Below, piece after piece: positions 49,811 to 58,832 of a stretch of DNA of 64,000 nucleotides. The DNA is from Pullichristensenella sp002068815 (GTDB lineage: Bacteria; Bacillota; Clostridia; Christensenellales; Aristaeellaceae). Position numbers and translations under genes: made by a program. The DNA is taken from positions 186,001 through 250,000 of the forward strand of contig JAXGXF010000002.1 in NCBI GenBank assembly GCA_040772885.1, read 5' to 3'. The notes below the pieces were generated by a model that worked only from the letters and a program-made list of their open reading frames with translations, made no database searches and had not been told where the DNA came from. Every line of letters starts with the position of its first letter. Positions within the stretch are counted from its first letter, which is position 1.

Positions 49811-51133
49811 ATGAACGAAAGAGCGTTGGACGAACTCAGGCCCTTGGAAATTCGCGCCGGGTATACGGAAATGGCGCCGGGGAGCGCGCTGATCACAGCG
49901 GGCAGGACGCGCGTGGTGTGCACGGCCTCCGTCGAGGAGGGCGTGCCGCCGTTTTTGCGGGGCACGGGCCGCGGCTGGCTGACGGCGGAGTACGGCATGC
50001 TCCCCGGCTCGACCCCGACCCGCAAGCCCCGCGACGGCATCAAGCGGGATGGGCGCGGCGTGGAGATCGGACGGCTGATCGGCCGCTCGCTCCGCGCCGC
50101 GTGCGATCTGTCCAGGCTCGGCGAGCGCACGGTCACGATCGATTGCGACGTGCTGCAGGCCGACGGCGGCACGCGCACCGCCGCCGTCACCGGCGGCTTT
50201 GTCGCGCTGTGCCTCGCGGTCGACAGATTGATGAAGGACGGCGTGCTCGCCGATTCCCCGGTCGTCGGGCAGGTCGCGGCGGTGTCGGCCGGGATCGTCG
50301 GCGGCGAGTGCGCGCTCGACCTCGACTATTCGCAGGACAGCCGCGCCGAGGCCGACATGAATGTCGTCATGGAGCTTCGAGAGGGCAAGCTCGGCTTCGT
50401 CGAGGTGCAGGGAACCGGGGAAAAGCGCGCGTACTCCCGCGAGGAACTGGACAAATTGCTCGCGCTCGCCGAAAAGGGCGTTGCAGAGCTCATGCGCGCG
50501 CAGCTCGAGGCGCTCGGGGACGCCGCCGGCGTGATCGGCAAGAAGCCGAAGCTCGTCATCGCGAGCAACAACTTCGGGAAGATCAAGGAGCTGCGCCAAT
50601 TGCTCCGCGACCGGTTCGACGTCGTCTCGATGCGCGAGATGGGCGTGACCTCCGACGCCGAGGAAACCGGCGAGACCTTCGAGGAAAACGCGCGGATCAA
50701 GGCCGAGGCGCTGATGCAATTGACGGGTTGCGCGGCGCTCGCGGACGACTCGGGGCTGATCGTCGACCACCTCAACGGCCGACCGGGCGTCCACTCGGCG
50801 CGCTACGCGGGCGTGCACGGCGACGACGAGGCGAACAATCGGCTGCTCCTGAAGGACCTCGAGGGCGTCCCCCACCCGCGCACGGCGCGGTTTGCGTGTG
50901 CGATCGCGCTCGTCCGGCCGGGGCGCGCGCCGCTGACCGCGTTCGGCACGTGCGAGGGCGAGATACTCGACGCGCCGCTAGGCGAGGGCGGCTTCGGCTA
51001 CGACCCGCTGTTCTTCTCTCCGGAGCTTCGCGCGACGTTCGCCGAGGCCGACGCGGACGCGAAAAACCGCGTCTCGCACCGCGCGCGCGCGATCGCGCAG
51101 CTGCTCGCGCTCTTGGAGGCTCAAGATGGCTGA
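49811..51133 (+). CDS. RNase PH fused to RdgB-type XTP/dITP pyrophosphatase
   Basis: A 440-residue chain. Residues 1-240 are RNase PH, the phosphorolytic 3' trimming enzyme for tRNA (WLTAEYGMLPGSTPTR, GRLIGRSLRAACDL, DVLQADGGTRTAAVTGG). Residues 247-440 are the Ham1/RdgB pyrophosphatase that clears XTP, ITP and dITP (IASNNFGKIKELRQLL, ADDSGLIVDHLNGRPGVHSA, EGGFGYDPLFF, NRVSHRARA). No stop or ribosome site separates them. Separate neighbouring rph and rdgB genes are the usual layout in Clostridia, and the flanking gerM and yfcE genes show this is that locus with the two genes joined. Confidence 0.92.
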   Translation: MNERALDELRPLEIRAGYTEMAPGSALITAGRTRVVCTASVEEGVPPFLRGTGRGWLTAEYGMLPGSTPTRKPRDGIKRDGRGVEIGRLIGRSLRAACDLSRLGERTVTIDCDVLQADGGTRTAAVTGGFVALCLAVDRLMKDGVLADSPVVGQVAAVSAGIVGGECALDLDYSQDSRAEADMNVVMELREGKLGFVEVQGTGEKRAYSREELDKLLALAEKGVAELMRAQLEALGDAAGVIGKKPKLVIASNNFGKIKELRQLLRDRFDVVSMREMGVTSDAEETGETFEENARIKAEALMQLTGCAALADDSGLIVDHLNGRPGVHSARYAGVHGDDEANNRLLLKDLEGVPHPRTARFACAIALVRPGRAPLTAFGTCEGEILDAPLGEGGFGYDPLFFSPELRATFAEADADAKNRVSHRARAIAQLLALLEAQDG

Positions 51134-51596
51134 CATACTCGTGATGGCCGACAGCCACCGCCACGACGCGCACATCCGCCGCGCGGCGGAGCTGTTTCTC
51201 GAGGGCGGGTTCGCGATGGCGGTCCACCTGGGCGACCTCGCGGCCGACGCGCGGCGGTTTCGGGAGCTGACGGGCTTCTCCCCGATCTCGGTCGCGGGCA
51301 ACTGCGACATGCTCTCCCCCGCCGCGCCGCCGAAGGAGCTGACGACGGCGCTGTTCGGCGCGAACTTCCTGATCTGCCACGGCGACCGCTACGGCGTCAA
51401 GTCGTCGCTCGCGCGGCTCTCCTACCGCGCGGAGGAGCTTTCGTGCGGCGCCGCGCTGTTCGGCCACACGCACCGCGCGTTCGCGGGCTACGTCGGGCGC
51501 GCGCTGCTGATCAACCCCGGCGCGCTGCAGGACGGGCGCTACGCGGTGCTCAACGTCGAGGACGGGCGCGTCGTCCCGAGGCTCCTGCGCTTCTGA
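51126..51596 (+). CDS. YfcE/MJ0936-type metallophosphoesterase
   Basis: A 156-residue phosphodiesterase with the metal motifs MADSHRHD, HLGDLAAD, AGNCD, CHGDRYG and GHTHRA in order. Family members hydrolyse small phosphodiesters; the true substrate is unknown. It overlaps the end of the RNase PH-RdgB gene by 8 bp. Confidence 0.92.
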   Translation: MADILVMADSHRHDAHIRRAAELFLEGGFAMAVHLGDLAADARRFRELTGFSPISVAGNCDMLSPAAPPKELTTALFGANFLICHGDRYGVKSSLARLSYRAEELSCGAALFGHTHRAFAGYVGRALLINPGALQDGRYAVLNVEDGRVVPRLLRF

Positions 51597-51662
51597 ATTC
51601 GCGCGTTCTCCGGTTTTTCTTTACAGATCATCTATTTTTCTGTGCAAACGGACGGATTGCGC

Positions 51663-51690
51663 TTGACAAATCCGCCCTTTATTGTATAAT
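51663..51690 (+). promoter_or_regulatory. Promoter of the sugar-type ABC operon
   Basis: TTGACA (51663-51668), 16 bases, TATAAT (51685-51690). The 95-base leader contains the palindrome AATCCCCGCGGGGATT at about 51733-51748, which may be an operator or a hairpin. Confidence 0.8.
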
Positions 51691-51785
51691 ATTTCCAGAT
51701 GGACGCTCGCAGTCAAGCGACCGTTCCGATCGAATCCCCGCGGGGATTGCCCCGCGGACAGACATAGGAAAGGAAGTTGACGTAC

Positions 51786-53111
51786 ATGAAAAAGCTGTTT
51801 TCCCTGCTCCTCGCCCTGATGCTGGCATCCTCGATGCTCGGCGCACTCGCGGAGGCCCCGGTTGAGATCTACTTCCTCAACTTCAAGCCCGAGATCGCGA
51901 CCGTCTACGAGGAGATCGCGAAGGCGTACGAGGCCGCGACCGGCGTCAAGGTCAACGTGATGACCGCAGCGAGCGGCACCTACGAGCAGACGCTGCGCTC
52001 CGAGGTCGCGAAGGCCGACGCGCCGACGATCTTCCAGATCAACGGCCCGGTGGGGCTTACGAGCTGGAAGGACTACTGCCTCGACCTCTCCGGAACCGCC
52101 TTCTACGAGATGCTCTCCGACAAGAGCCTCGCCGTCAAGGACGGGGACAAGGTGTGCGGCATTCCCTACGTCGTCGAGGGCTACGGCATCATCTACAACA
52201 ACGCGATCATGAACAAGTACTTCGCCTCCGCGAACAAGGCGACCGCGTTCACGTCGATGGACGAGGTCAACAACTTCGCGGCGCTGAAGTTGGTCGTCGA
52301 GGACATGACCGCGCTCAAGGACGAGCTCGGCATACAGGGCGTGTTCGCCTCCACGAGCATGGCCGCGGGCGAACAGTGGCGCTGGCAGACGCACCTTCTG
52401 AACCTGCCGCTGTTCTATGAGTTCTCAGACATGGGCGGAGACACGGTGCTCAGCGGCCTCGCGGCCAACGAGATCGGCTTTACCTACGGCGAGAACTACA
52501 AGAACATCTTCGACCTCTACACGAACAACTCCGTGACCGCGAAGGGGCTCCTGAGCAACAAGACCGTCAACGACTCGATGGCGGAGTTCGCGCTCGGCCA
52601 GTGCGCGATGGTCCAGAACGGCAACTGGGGCGCGAGCCAGATACTCGGCGTCGCGGGCAACACCGTCGCCAACGAGGACATCAAGTTCATGCCCATCTAC
52701 ACGGGCGTCGAGGGCGAGGAGACCCAGGGCCTTTGCATCGGCACCGAGAACTACCTGTGCATCAATTCGCAGGTGTCGCCCGAGAAGCAGCAGGCGTCGA
52801 TCGACTTCCTCGTGTGGCTCTATTCCTCCGAGGAGGGCAAGGCCTACGTCAAGAACGATTTGATGTTCTTAGCGCCGTTCAACACCTTCGAGGACGACGA
52901 GAAGCCCGAGGATCCGCTCTCGAAGGAAGTGCTGCGCTGGATGGAGAAGGAGGGCGTCAACTCCGTGCAGTGGACGTTCGCCGCGTTCCCGTCCGAGGAG
53001 TTCAAGAACTACGTCGGCGACGCGCTGCTCGAGTACCTGCAGGGCTCGATGGACTGGGAGGGCGTCCATCAGGTCGTCGTGGACTCCTGGAAGTCCGAGC
53101 GCGCGCTGTAA
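51786..53111 (+). CDS. ABC importer substrate-binding protein, sugar (CUT1) type
   Basis: A 441-residue secreted binding protein with signal peptide MKKLFSLLLALMLASSMLGA and a cleavage site near ALA-EA. The family-1 solute-binding fold is recognisable from GTYEQTLRSEVAKADAPTIF, VVEGYGIIYNN, FALGQCAMVQNGNW and FLVWLYSSEEGKAY. No lipobox Cys is seen. It is followed by two MalF/MalG-type permeases, so the ligand is probably a sugar or oligosaccharide. Confidence 0.9.
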   Translation: MKKLFSLLLALMLASSMLGALAEAPVEIYFLNFKPEIATVYEEIAKAYEAATGVKVNVMTAASGTYEQTLRSEVAKADAPTIFQINGPVGLTSWKDYCLDLSGTAFYEMLSDKSLAVKDGDKVCGIPYVVEGYGIIYNNAIMNKYFASANKATAFTSMDEVNNFAALKLVVEDMTALKDELGIQGVFASTSMAAGEQWRWQTHLLNLPLFYEFSDMGGDTVLSGLAANEIGFTYGENYKNIFDLYTNNSVTAKGLLSNKTVNDSMAEFALGQCAMVQNGNWGASQILGVAGNTVANEDIKFMPIYTGVEGEETQGLCIGTENYLCINSQVSPEKQQASIDFLVWLYSSEEGKAYVKNDLMFLAPFNTFEDDEKPEDPLSKEVLRWMEKEGVNSVQWTFAAFPSEEFKNYVGDALLEYLQGSMDWEGVHQVVVDSWKSERAL

Positions 53112-53177
53112 GGCCGGGCCGCATCGCCGCAAAGCGCCCTTCCCGGGGCGCTTTGCTTTAAGAGAGAGGGCAAATTC

Positions 53178-54023
53178 ATGCAGAAAACGCTTCGGAAGTA
53201 CTTCCCGCTGTTCGTTCTGCCGACCCTCATCGCGTTCGCCGTCGTGTTTCTGATTCCGTTTCTGATGGGCATCTACCTGTCGTTTACCGAATTCACGACG
53301 GTGACGAACTCCCGCTGGGTGGGGCTTCAAAACTACGTCACCGCCTTCACGACGAATCGGGAGTTTTTGAACGCGCTGTGGTTCACGGTCAAGTTCGCCG
53401 CGGTCAGCGTGGTCTCGATCAACGTCATAGGGTTTTTGATGGCGTCGCTTTTGACGAGGGGCATCCGCGGCACGAACGTGTTCCGCACGGTGTTCTTCCT
53501 GCCGAACCTGATTGGCGGCATCGTGCTCGGCTGGATATGGCAGATGATCTTCAACGGCATACTCTACCACTACGAGATGACCCTGACCTACAGCCCGAGC
53601 TTCGGCTTCTGGGGGCTCGTGATTCTGATGAACTGGCAGATGATCGGCTACATGATGATCATCTACATCGCGGGCATACAGGCGATTCCGGGCGAGCTCT
53701 ACGACGCGGCGGACGTCGACGGCGCGGGGCCGTGGCAGAAGCTGACGCGCGTGACGCTCCCGATGGTCATGCCCTCGATCACGATCTGCACGTTTCTGAC
53801 GCTGACGAATTCGTTCAAGCTGTTCGACCAGAACCTCGCGCTGACGGCCGGAGCGCCGTCGAAGAAGACCGCGATGCTGGCGCTCGATATCTACAACACG
53901 TTCTACGGCCGCAACGGCTGGGAGGGCGTCGGGCAGGCGAAGGCGGTCGTGTTCTTCCTGCTGGTGGCGCTTCTGGCGTTTTTGCAGCTTAGGATCACGC
54001 GCAGAAGGGAGGTCGACCAATGA
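53178..54023 (+). CDS. Sugar ABC importer permease, MalF/UgpA-like
   Basis: A 281-residue six-TM permease with the EAA-type motif ELYDAADVDGAGPWQKLTRV near residue 175. Typical start with a basic tail and TM1 (LFVLPTLIAFAVVFLIPFLMG). The stop overlaps the next permease start (ATGA). Confidence 0.93.
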   Translation: MQKTLRKYFPLFVLPTLIAFAVVFLIPFLMGIYLSFTEFTTVTNSRWVGLQNYVTAFTTNREFLNALWFTVKFAAVSVVSINVIGFLMASLLTRGIRGTNVFRTVFFLPNLIGGIVLGWIWQMIFNGILYHYEMTLTYSPSFGFWGLVILMNWQMIGYMMIIYIAGIQAIPGELYDAADVDGAGPWQKLTRVTLPMVMPSITICTFLTLTNSFKLFDQNLALTAGAPSKKTAMLALDIYNTFYGRNGWEGVGQAKAVVFFLLVALLAFLQLRITRRREVDQ

Positions 54024-54874
54024 GCGCCCAATCGCTGTCCCGCAAGCGCCAGGGCTCCGGCGCGCTGACGGTATTCATGGCGCTCCTGTGCCTGCTGTTC
54101 CTGCTGCCGATCCTGATCGTCTTGATGAACTCGTTCAAGGGAAAGTTCTTCATCAGCACTTTGCCCTTCTCGCTCCCGAGCGCCGCGGACGGGACGTTCG
54201 TCGGCCTCGCGAACTACTTTGAGGGCGTTCGGCTGACCGGCTTCTTCGACGCGTTCGGCTACTCGCTGTTCATCACCGTGTTCTCGGTCGGCCTGATCGT
54301 GCTGATGACCTCGATGACCGGCTGGTTCCTCGCGCGCGTCAATACGAAGGGCACGAAGGCCATCTACCTGCTCTTGGTGTTCTCGATGGTCGTTCCGTTC
54401 CAGATGGTGATGTTCACGATGTCGAAGGTCGCGAACATGCTGCACCTCGACAACCCCGTCGGCATCGTGTTCGTCTACTTAGGCTTCGGCGCGGGGCTCT
54501 CGACGTTCATGTTCACGGGCTTCGCGCGCTTCGTGCCGCGGGAAATTGAAGAAGCCGCGCACATCGACGGCTGCGGCCCGGTCCGGACGTATTTCTCGGT
54601 CGTCTTCCCGGTCTTGAAGCCCACCGCGATCACCGTCGCGATCCTGAACGCGATGTGGATATGGAACGACTACCTGCTTCCCTACCTGCTGCTCGGCTCG
54701 AAGTACAAGACGATCCCGATCGCCGTGCAGTACCTGCGCGGCGGCTACGGCTCGGTCGACATGGGCGCGATGATGGCGATGCTCGTGCTCGCGATCGTGC
54801 CGATCGTGATCTTCTACCTGACGTGCCAGAAGTACATCATCAAGGGTGTAATAGCCGGAGCCGTTAAAGGGTAG
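54020..54874 (+). CDS. Sugar ABC importer permease, MalG/UgpE-like
   Basis: A 284-residue six-TM permease. The EAA motif is EIEEAAHIDGCGPVRTYFSV near residue 175, and the C-terminal Lys/Gly tail KGVIAGAVKG is typical of MalG-type proteins. No ATPase gene follows; the importer presumably uses a shared MsmX/UgpC-type ATPase encoded elsewhere. Confidence 0.93.
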   Translation: MSAQSLSRKRQGSGALTVFMALLCLLFLLPILIVLMNSFKGKFFISTLPFSLPSAADGTFVGLANYFEGVRLTGFFDAFGYSLFITVFSVGLIVLMTSMTGWFLARVNTKGTKAIYLLLVFSMVVPFQMVMFTMSKVANMLHLDNPVGIVFVYLGFGAGLSTFMFTGFARFVPREIEEAAHIDGCGPVRTYFSVVFPVLKPTAITVAILNAMWIWNDYLLPYLLLGSKYKTIPIAVQYLRGGYGSVDMGAMMAMLVLAIVPIVIFYLTCQKYIIKGVIAGAVKG

Positions 54875-54875
54875 C

Positions 54876-54906
54876 AAAAAACCGGGGGGCGCGCTCCCCG
54901 GTTTTT
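54876..54906. terminator. Bidirectional terminator
   Basis: AAAAACCGGGG and CCCCGGTTTTT form an 11-bp stem. It ends both the ABC operon (plus) and murA (minus). Confidence 0.9.
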
Positions 54907-54914
54907 GCCGGTCC

Positions 54915-56195
54915 CTATACCCTGCAGTAGCTCTTCTCGCACACGCAGACCCCCTCGACCTTCGCGCCGAGCTTTTTGAGCTTCTCGTCGAACCGCTCGT
55001 ACCCGCGCAGTATGTACTCCACGCCGCCGATCTCGGTCTCGCCGTCGGCCATCAAGGCCGCGATGACCATCGCCGCGCCCGCGCGCAGGTCGGTCGCGTT
55101 GACGCGCGCCGACACGAGCCGGCCGACGCCGGTGATGATCGCCGAGCTCTCGATCACGCGCACGTTCGCGCCCATCTTGCGAAGCTCGTCGAGGAACCGA
55201 AAGCGCGACTCGAAGATCGTCTCGGTGACGATGCTCGTGCCGTTCGCGATCGCGAGCAGCGAGGACAGCGGCTGCTGGAGGTCGGTCGGAAAGCCGGGGT
55301 ACCCCTGCGTCTTTACGTTGACCGCGCGGAACACGCCGTTCGAGCGCACGCGAATCCAGTCGTCCTCCGCCTGCACGTGCACGCCCATCTCGAGCAATTT
55401 CGCCGAAAGCGACTCCATGTGCGCCGGGATCGCGCCGGTAATCGTCACGTCTCCGCCGGTCGCGGCCGCGGCGATCATCAAGGTGCCCGTCTCGATCTGG
55501 TCGGGGATGATCGTGTAGTTCGCGCCGTGCAGATGCCTGCCGCCGCGCACGCGTATCACGTCGGTGCCCGCGCCCTTGACCCACGCGCCCATCGACGACA
55601 GGAAGTTCGCCAGATCGACGATGTGCGGCTCCTTCGCCGCGTTGTGTATGCAGGTCGTGCCGCTCGCGGAGACGGCCGTCAGCATGCTGTTGACGGTCGC
55701 GCCGACGCTGGGCATGTCGAGGAAGATATCGCCGCCGATCAATTCGTCCGCGCTCGCGTCGAGTATGCCGCCGAGCGTGTCGACGGTCGCGCCGAGGGTC
55801 CGCATCGCCTTGAGCGTCTGGTCGATCGGCCTGGCGCCGATGTCGCAGCCGCCCGGCAGCGGGACCCGCGCGCGCCCGAACACGCCCAAGAGCACCGGGG
55901 CGAGGTAGTAGGACGCGCGCATCTTGCACGAGAGCTCATAGGGGGGATTGTACTTGTCCACGGTGCGCGGATCGACCCGGAGCACGTTGTTCTTGAACTC
56001 GACGTCCGCGCCCAGCCAGCGCAGCATGTCGATCAGCACGTGAATGTCGTTGATGTCGGGGAGATTTTCGATCACCGACGGCGAATCCGCCAAGAGCGAC
56101 GCGGGAACGACCGCCAGCGCGGCGTTCTTGCCGCCGCTGACGACGACCTCCCCTTCAAGGCGCGCGCCGCCCTGAATCCTGAGCCTCTCGATCAT
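54915..56195 (-). CDS. murA: UDP-N-acetylglucosamine 1-carboxyvinyltransferase
   Basis: MurA transfers enolpyruvate from PEP to UDP-GlcNAc, the first committed step of peptidoglycan synthesis. The 426-residue protein has GGKNAALAVV (Lys23, Asn24) and the PEP-binding catalytic Cys117 in PLPGGCDIGARP, so it should be sensitive to fosfomycin at that residue. The C-terminal DLRAGAAMVIAAL motif is present. It follows the FmdB-type gene by 28 bp. Confidence 0.96.
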   Translation of the reverse strand: MIERLRIQGGARLEGEVVVSGGKNAALAVVPASLLADSPSVIENLPDINDIHVLIDMLRWLGADVEFKNNVLRVDPRTVDKYNPPYELSCKMRASYYLAPVLLGVFGRARVPLPGGCDIGARPIDQTLKAMRTLGATVDTLGGILDASADELIGGDIFLDMPSVGATVNSMLTAVSASGTTCIHNAAKEPHIVDLANFLSSMGAWVKGAGTDVIRVRGGRHLHGANYTIIPDQIETGTLMIAAAATGGDVTITGAIPAHMESLSAKLLEMGVHVQAEDDWIRVRSNGVFRAVNVKTQGYPGFPTDLQQPLSSLLAIANGTSIVTETIFESRFRFLDELRKMGANVRVIESSAIITGVGRLVSARVNATDLRAGAAMVIAALMADGETEIGGVEYILRGYERFDEKLKKLGAKVEGVCVCEKSYCRV

Positions 56196-56223
56196 ATCGA
56201 AATCCGGCCGAAGCCGACTCCTT

Positions 56224-56433
56224 TCAATGATGACACCCGGAGCACGTCCCGCAGCTTCCGGAGCAACCGGTCCCCGCGCCCGCGCCCTTCGCGCCGAACG
56301 CGCAGGTTCCCGTATAGTCGCGCTCGGCCTTCTCGCCGCAGCGTTCGCACTTGACCTCGTCGCGCCGCCCGATCGACGACAACACCTCGAAGCGGTGCCC
56401 GCATTTCGGACATTTCCACGCGTACAACGGCAC
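56224..56433 (-). CDS. FmdB-family zinc-ribbon protein
   Basis: A 69-residue protein with the family start PLYAWKCPKCGHRFEV and a second CxxC (CERCGEK), making one zinc ribbon. It ends in a Gly/Cys-rich tail (GCSGSCGTCSGCHH). The GTG at 56433 is eight bases from GGAGG; the longer reading runs upstream through the promoter. Role unknown; a regulatory or metal-related function is often supposed. First gene of the murA unit. Confidence 0.88.
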   Translation of the reverse strand: MPLYAWKCPKCGHRFEVLSSIGRRDEVKCERCGEKAERDYTGTCAFGAKGAGAGTGCSGSCGTCSGCHH

Positions 56434-56487
56434 AGATATCGCCTCCGAATCATTGCGATTTGATAAACATTTCCTGCCGCTCGTTTT

Positions 56488-56516
56488 ATTATACATGACA
56501 AATCCGTTTCAATCAA
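56488..56516 (-). promoter_or_regulatory. Promoter of the fmdB-murA unit
   Basis: On the minus strand TTGATT (56511-56516), 17 bases, TATAAT (56488-56493). Confidence 0.7.
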
Positions 56517-56602
56517 CCCTGTCCGAGAAGATAATTACAAATCTCCGCGCCAATTTGCCCCAAATGTACCAAAAACCGGAAAAAGACCCAATTTCGCCGC
56601 GA

Positions 56603-56631
56603 TTGTCAAATGCGCGAAGGTATGCTAAAAT
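56603..56631 (+). promoter_or_regulatory. Promoter of the hydrolase-spoU operon
   Basis: TTGTCA (56603-56608), 17 bases, TAAAAT (56626-56631) preceded by TATGC, giving an extended -10. Confidence 0.65.
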
Positions 56632-56663
56632 CATGAAACCAAATCATGAAGCGGAGGGAGCAC

Positions 56664-57494
56664 ATGCCCACGGAGAGTCAGTCCCTGTCCTTCCGGGGAT
56701 TGCGCGTCAATTTCAGCATCGCGCGGCCCGAGGCGCTGCTGCGCCACCGGGTGCTTCTGCTTTCCTCCCCTCTTTTGACGGCGTTTCACTGGCGAAAGTT
56801 GCTTCCGGAGCTCTCGGAGCTCGGCTGCCTCGTCGCGCTCGTCGACCTGCCCGGCTTCGGGCAGAGCGCGTGCGGGCCCGGGATACCGCACGAGAGCGGC
56901 GTGCGCGCGCAGTTGATCTGGGGCGTGCTCGACGAGGTAGACCGGACGATCGGCGGCCAGAACGCGCTTTGGCACCTCGCGGCGCACGGCTCCGCGTGCG
57001 CGACGGTTCTCAACATGGTCGCGATGCAGCCGGACTCGGTGCGCTCGTCGATCCACATCTCGCCGCTCTTGCCCTACGACGGAAGGGGCCGCGCGTTCCC
57101 CGGAAAGCGGGGCTCCTCGGAGCGGCTTTTCCAGCGCGTGCTTTCGAGCGAGGAGGCGTTCGAGGACTTCGTCGCGCACGCGGCGAGGCGGCCGCTGCCG
57201 GACTACTCGGTCGAAAGGATGTGGCGGCCCCTTTTGCGCTCCGGCGCCAGGGAGACGTTTTTCAAGATGCTGAACACCGAGGACACGCTCCCGAAATCGC
57301 ACGCGTTCTGCCCGTCGATCGCCATGTGGGGCGGCGCGGACCCGTTCATGCCCCCCGACGCGCGCGACCGGCTGAAGGCGCTGCTCCCCGAGATCGAGCC
57401 GCACGTGATCCGCCCCGCCGGGCACTTCCCGATGGAGACGCACAGCCGCGCGCTCAGGGATTACCTGCGCGGATGGCTGAAATACATCGGATAA
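56664..57494 (+). CDS. Alpha/beta hydrolase-fold protein with altered nucleophile site
   Basis: A 276-residue alpha/beta hydrolase-fold protein. Strand and oxyanion regions (VLLLSSPLLTAFHWRKLLPEL, VALVDLPGFGQSACG), an acidic residue in WGGADPFMPP and a C-terminal His in PAGHFPMETH are in place. At the nucleophile elbow, where GxSxG is expected, the sequence is LAAHGSACATV, with Gly aligned to the catalytic Ser. It may be non-hydrolytic or use the shifted Ser. ATG 56664 is six bases from GGAGG and preferred over 56646. No substrate can be inferred. Confidence 0.82.
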   Translation: MPTESQSLSFRGLRVNFSIARPEALLRHRVLLLSSPLLTAFHWRKLLPELSELGCLVALVDLPGFGQSACGPGIPHESGVRAQLIWGVLDEVDRTIGGQNALWHLAAHGSACATVLNMVAMQPDSVRSSIHISPLLPYDGRGRAFPGKRGSSERLFQRVLSSEEAFEDFVAHAARRPLPDYSVERMWRPLLRSGARETFFKMLNTEDTLPKSHAFCPSIAMWGGADPFMPPDARDRLKALLPEIEPHVIRPAGHFPMETHSRALRDYLRGWLKYIG

Positions 57495-57554
57495 CGCTCG
57501 CATTTTCTCCTGACTTGTTGTATAATGGGCTCAAACATGTTTCCGAGGTGTCCG

Positions 57555-58289
57555 ATGCCCAAGCTCGAGCCCTATTCCCGAAAACTTCCGTACAGCTACG
57601 CGCTGGGACTGTACCCGTCGCTGTCTTTGATCGACCGCCGGCCGGAGCTCGCGCAGAGGCTGCTGCTCGCGCCGGAGGGCCTTTCAAACGACGGCGTCGA
57701 AAAGCTGCGCGCGCGCTGCCGGGAGCTCGATATCCGCGAGGAAATCGCCGAGCGCGTTCTTCGGCGCGAGTCTAGGAAGGACAACTGCTACGCGGCGGTC
57801 GTGTTCGAAAAGCGCGAGGACGATCCCGACCCCGCCCGAAACCACGCGGTGCTCTGCCAGATCTCGGACGCGGGAAATTTGGGGACGGCGCTTCGGTCGC
57901 TGATCGCGTTCGGGTTCGAGGACGTGGCGCTCGTCCGCCCCTGCGTCGACGTATACGACCCGCACGCCGTGCGCGCGTCGATGGGCGCGCTGTTTCACCT
58001 GCGCGTGAGGACGTTCGACCGCTTCGGGGACTACCGCGCGCTGTACCCGGACCGGGCGCTCTACCCGTTCATGCTCGACGGCGCGCGGCCGCTTTCCGAG
58101 GTCGCGCGCGGGGCGGTTCCGCCGTATTCGTTGATTTTCGGGAACGAACAGTCCGGGCTTCCCCCGGAATTTCAATCGCTCGGGCAGAGCGTGTTCATCC
58201 CCCAGTCGGACAGCATCGACTCGCTGAACCTCGCGGTCGCCGTGTCCGTCGGCGCGTACGCGTTTTCGCAAAGGAGGAATCCATCGTGA
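57555..58289 (+). CDS. TrmH/SpoU-family RNA 2'-O-methyltransferase
   Basis: A 244-residue SPOUT methyltransferase with motif 1 NLGTALRSLIAFG, motif 2 SLIFGNEQSGLPPE and motif 3 IPQSDSIDSLNLAVAVSV, which form the trefoil-knot SAM site. An N-terminal region of about 90 residues precedes it. RNA target unknown (tRNA or 23S rRNA). ATG 57555 has AGGTG five bases before it. A TATAAT lies about 30 bp upstream. Confidence 0.9.
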   Translation: MPKLEPYSRKLPYSYALGLYPSLSLIDRRPELAQRLLLAPEGLSNDGVEKLRARCRELDIREEIAERVLRRESRKDNCYAAVVFEKREDDPDPARNHAVLCQISDAGNLGTALRSLIAFGFEDVALVRPCVDVYDPHAVRASMGALFHLRVRTFDRFGDYRALYPDRALYPFMLDGARPLSEVARGAVPPYSLIFGNEQSGLPPEFQSLGQSVFIPQSDSIDSLNLAVAVSVGAYAFSQRRNPS

Positions 58290-58831
58290 TCCATGAGGAT
58301 GTGCGCGCGGCCATCCATGAGCTCGTCGCGCTCGAAAAGCCGTTTTTCAACCGCGTTTCGCTGCTCGTCGTCGGCTGCTCGTCGAGCGAGATCGCCGGCG
58401 GCGTGATCGGCCACAACTCGGCGTACGAGCTCGGCGAGGAGGTCGCGAACGCCGTGCTCGCGTCAGGAGAGGAGCTGCGTTTTGCCTCGGCGTTCCAGTG
58501 CTGCGAGCACCTGAACCGCGCGCTCGTGATCGAGCGAAGCGAGGCGGAGAGGCGGAACCTGACGATCGTCTGCGCGGTGCCCAGGACGAAGGCGGGCGGT
58601 TCGCTCGCGACCGCCGCGTACAGGGCGATGAAGGACCCGGTGCTCGTCGAGACCGTCGAGGCCGACGCGGGGATCGACATCGGCCAGACGCTGATCGGCA
58701 TGCACTTGAGGCGCGTCGCGGTGCCGGTGCGCCTGTCGATGGGAAGGATCGGCCGGGCGCTTTTGACCGCGGCCAGGACGCGCCCGAAGCTCATCGGCGG
58801 CGAGCGCGCCAAATACGCTCCGGAGGACTGA
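58286..58831 (+). CDS. UPF0340 / DUF436 family protein (YwlG-like)
   Basis: A 181-residue protein of the TIGR01440 group: VVGCSSSEIAGGVIGHNSAYELG near the start and FQCCEHLNRALVIER in the middle are its marks. Function unknown in all members. It starts with a GTG overlapping the previous stop (GTGA). Confidence 0.9.
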   Translation: MIHEDVRAAIHELVALEKPFFNRVSLLVVGCSSSEIAGGVIGHNSAYELGEEVANAVLASGEELRFASAFQCCEHLNRALVIERSEAERRNLTIVCAVPRTKAGGSLATAAYRAMKDPVLVETVEADAGIDIGQTLIGMHLRRVAVPVRLSMGRIGRALLTAARTRPKLIGGERAKYAPED

Positions 58832-58832
58832 C

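Noticed and set aside
51732..51748. Terminator before the sugar ABC operon
   Set aside because: AATCCCCGCGGGGATT is a perfect palindrome without loop or U-run; more likely an operator or chance structure in the leader.
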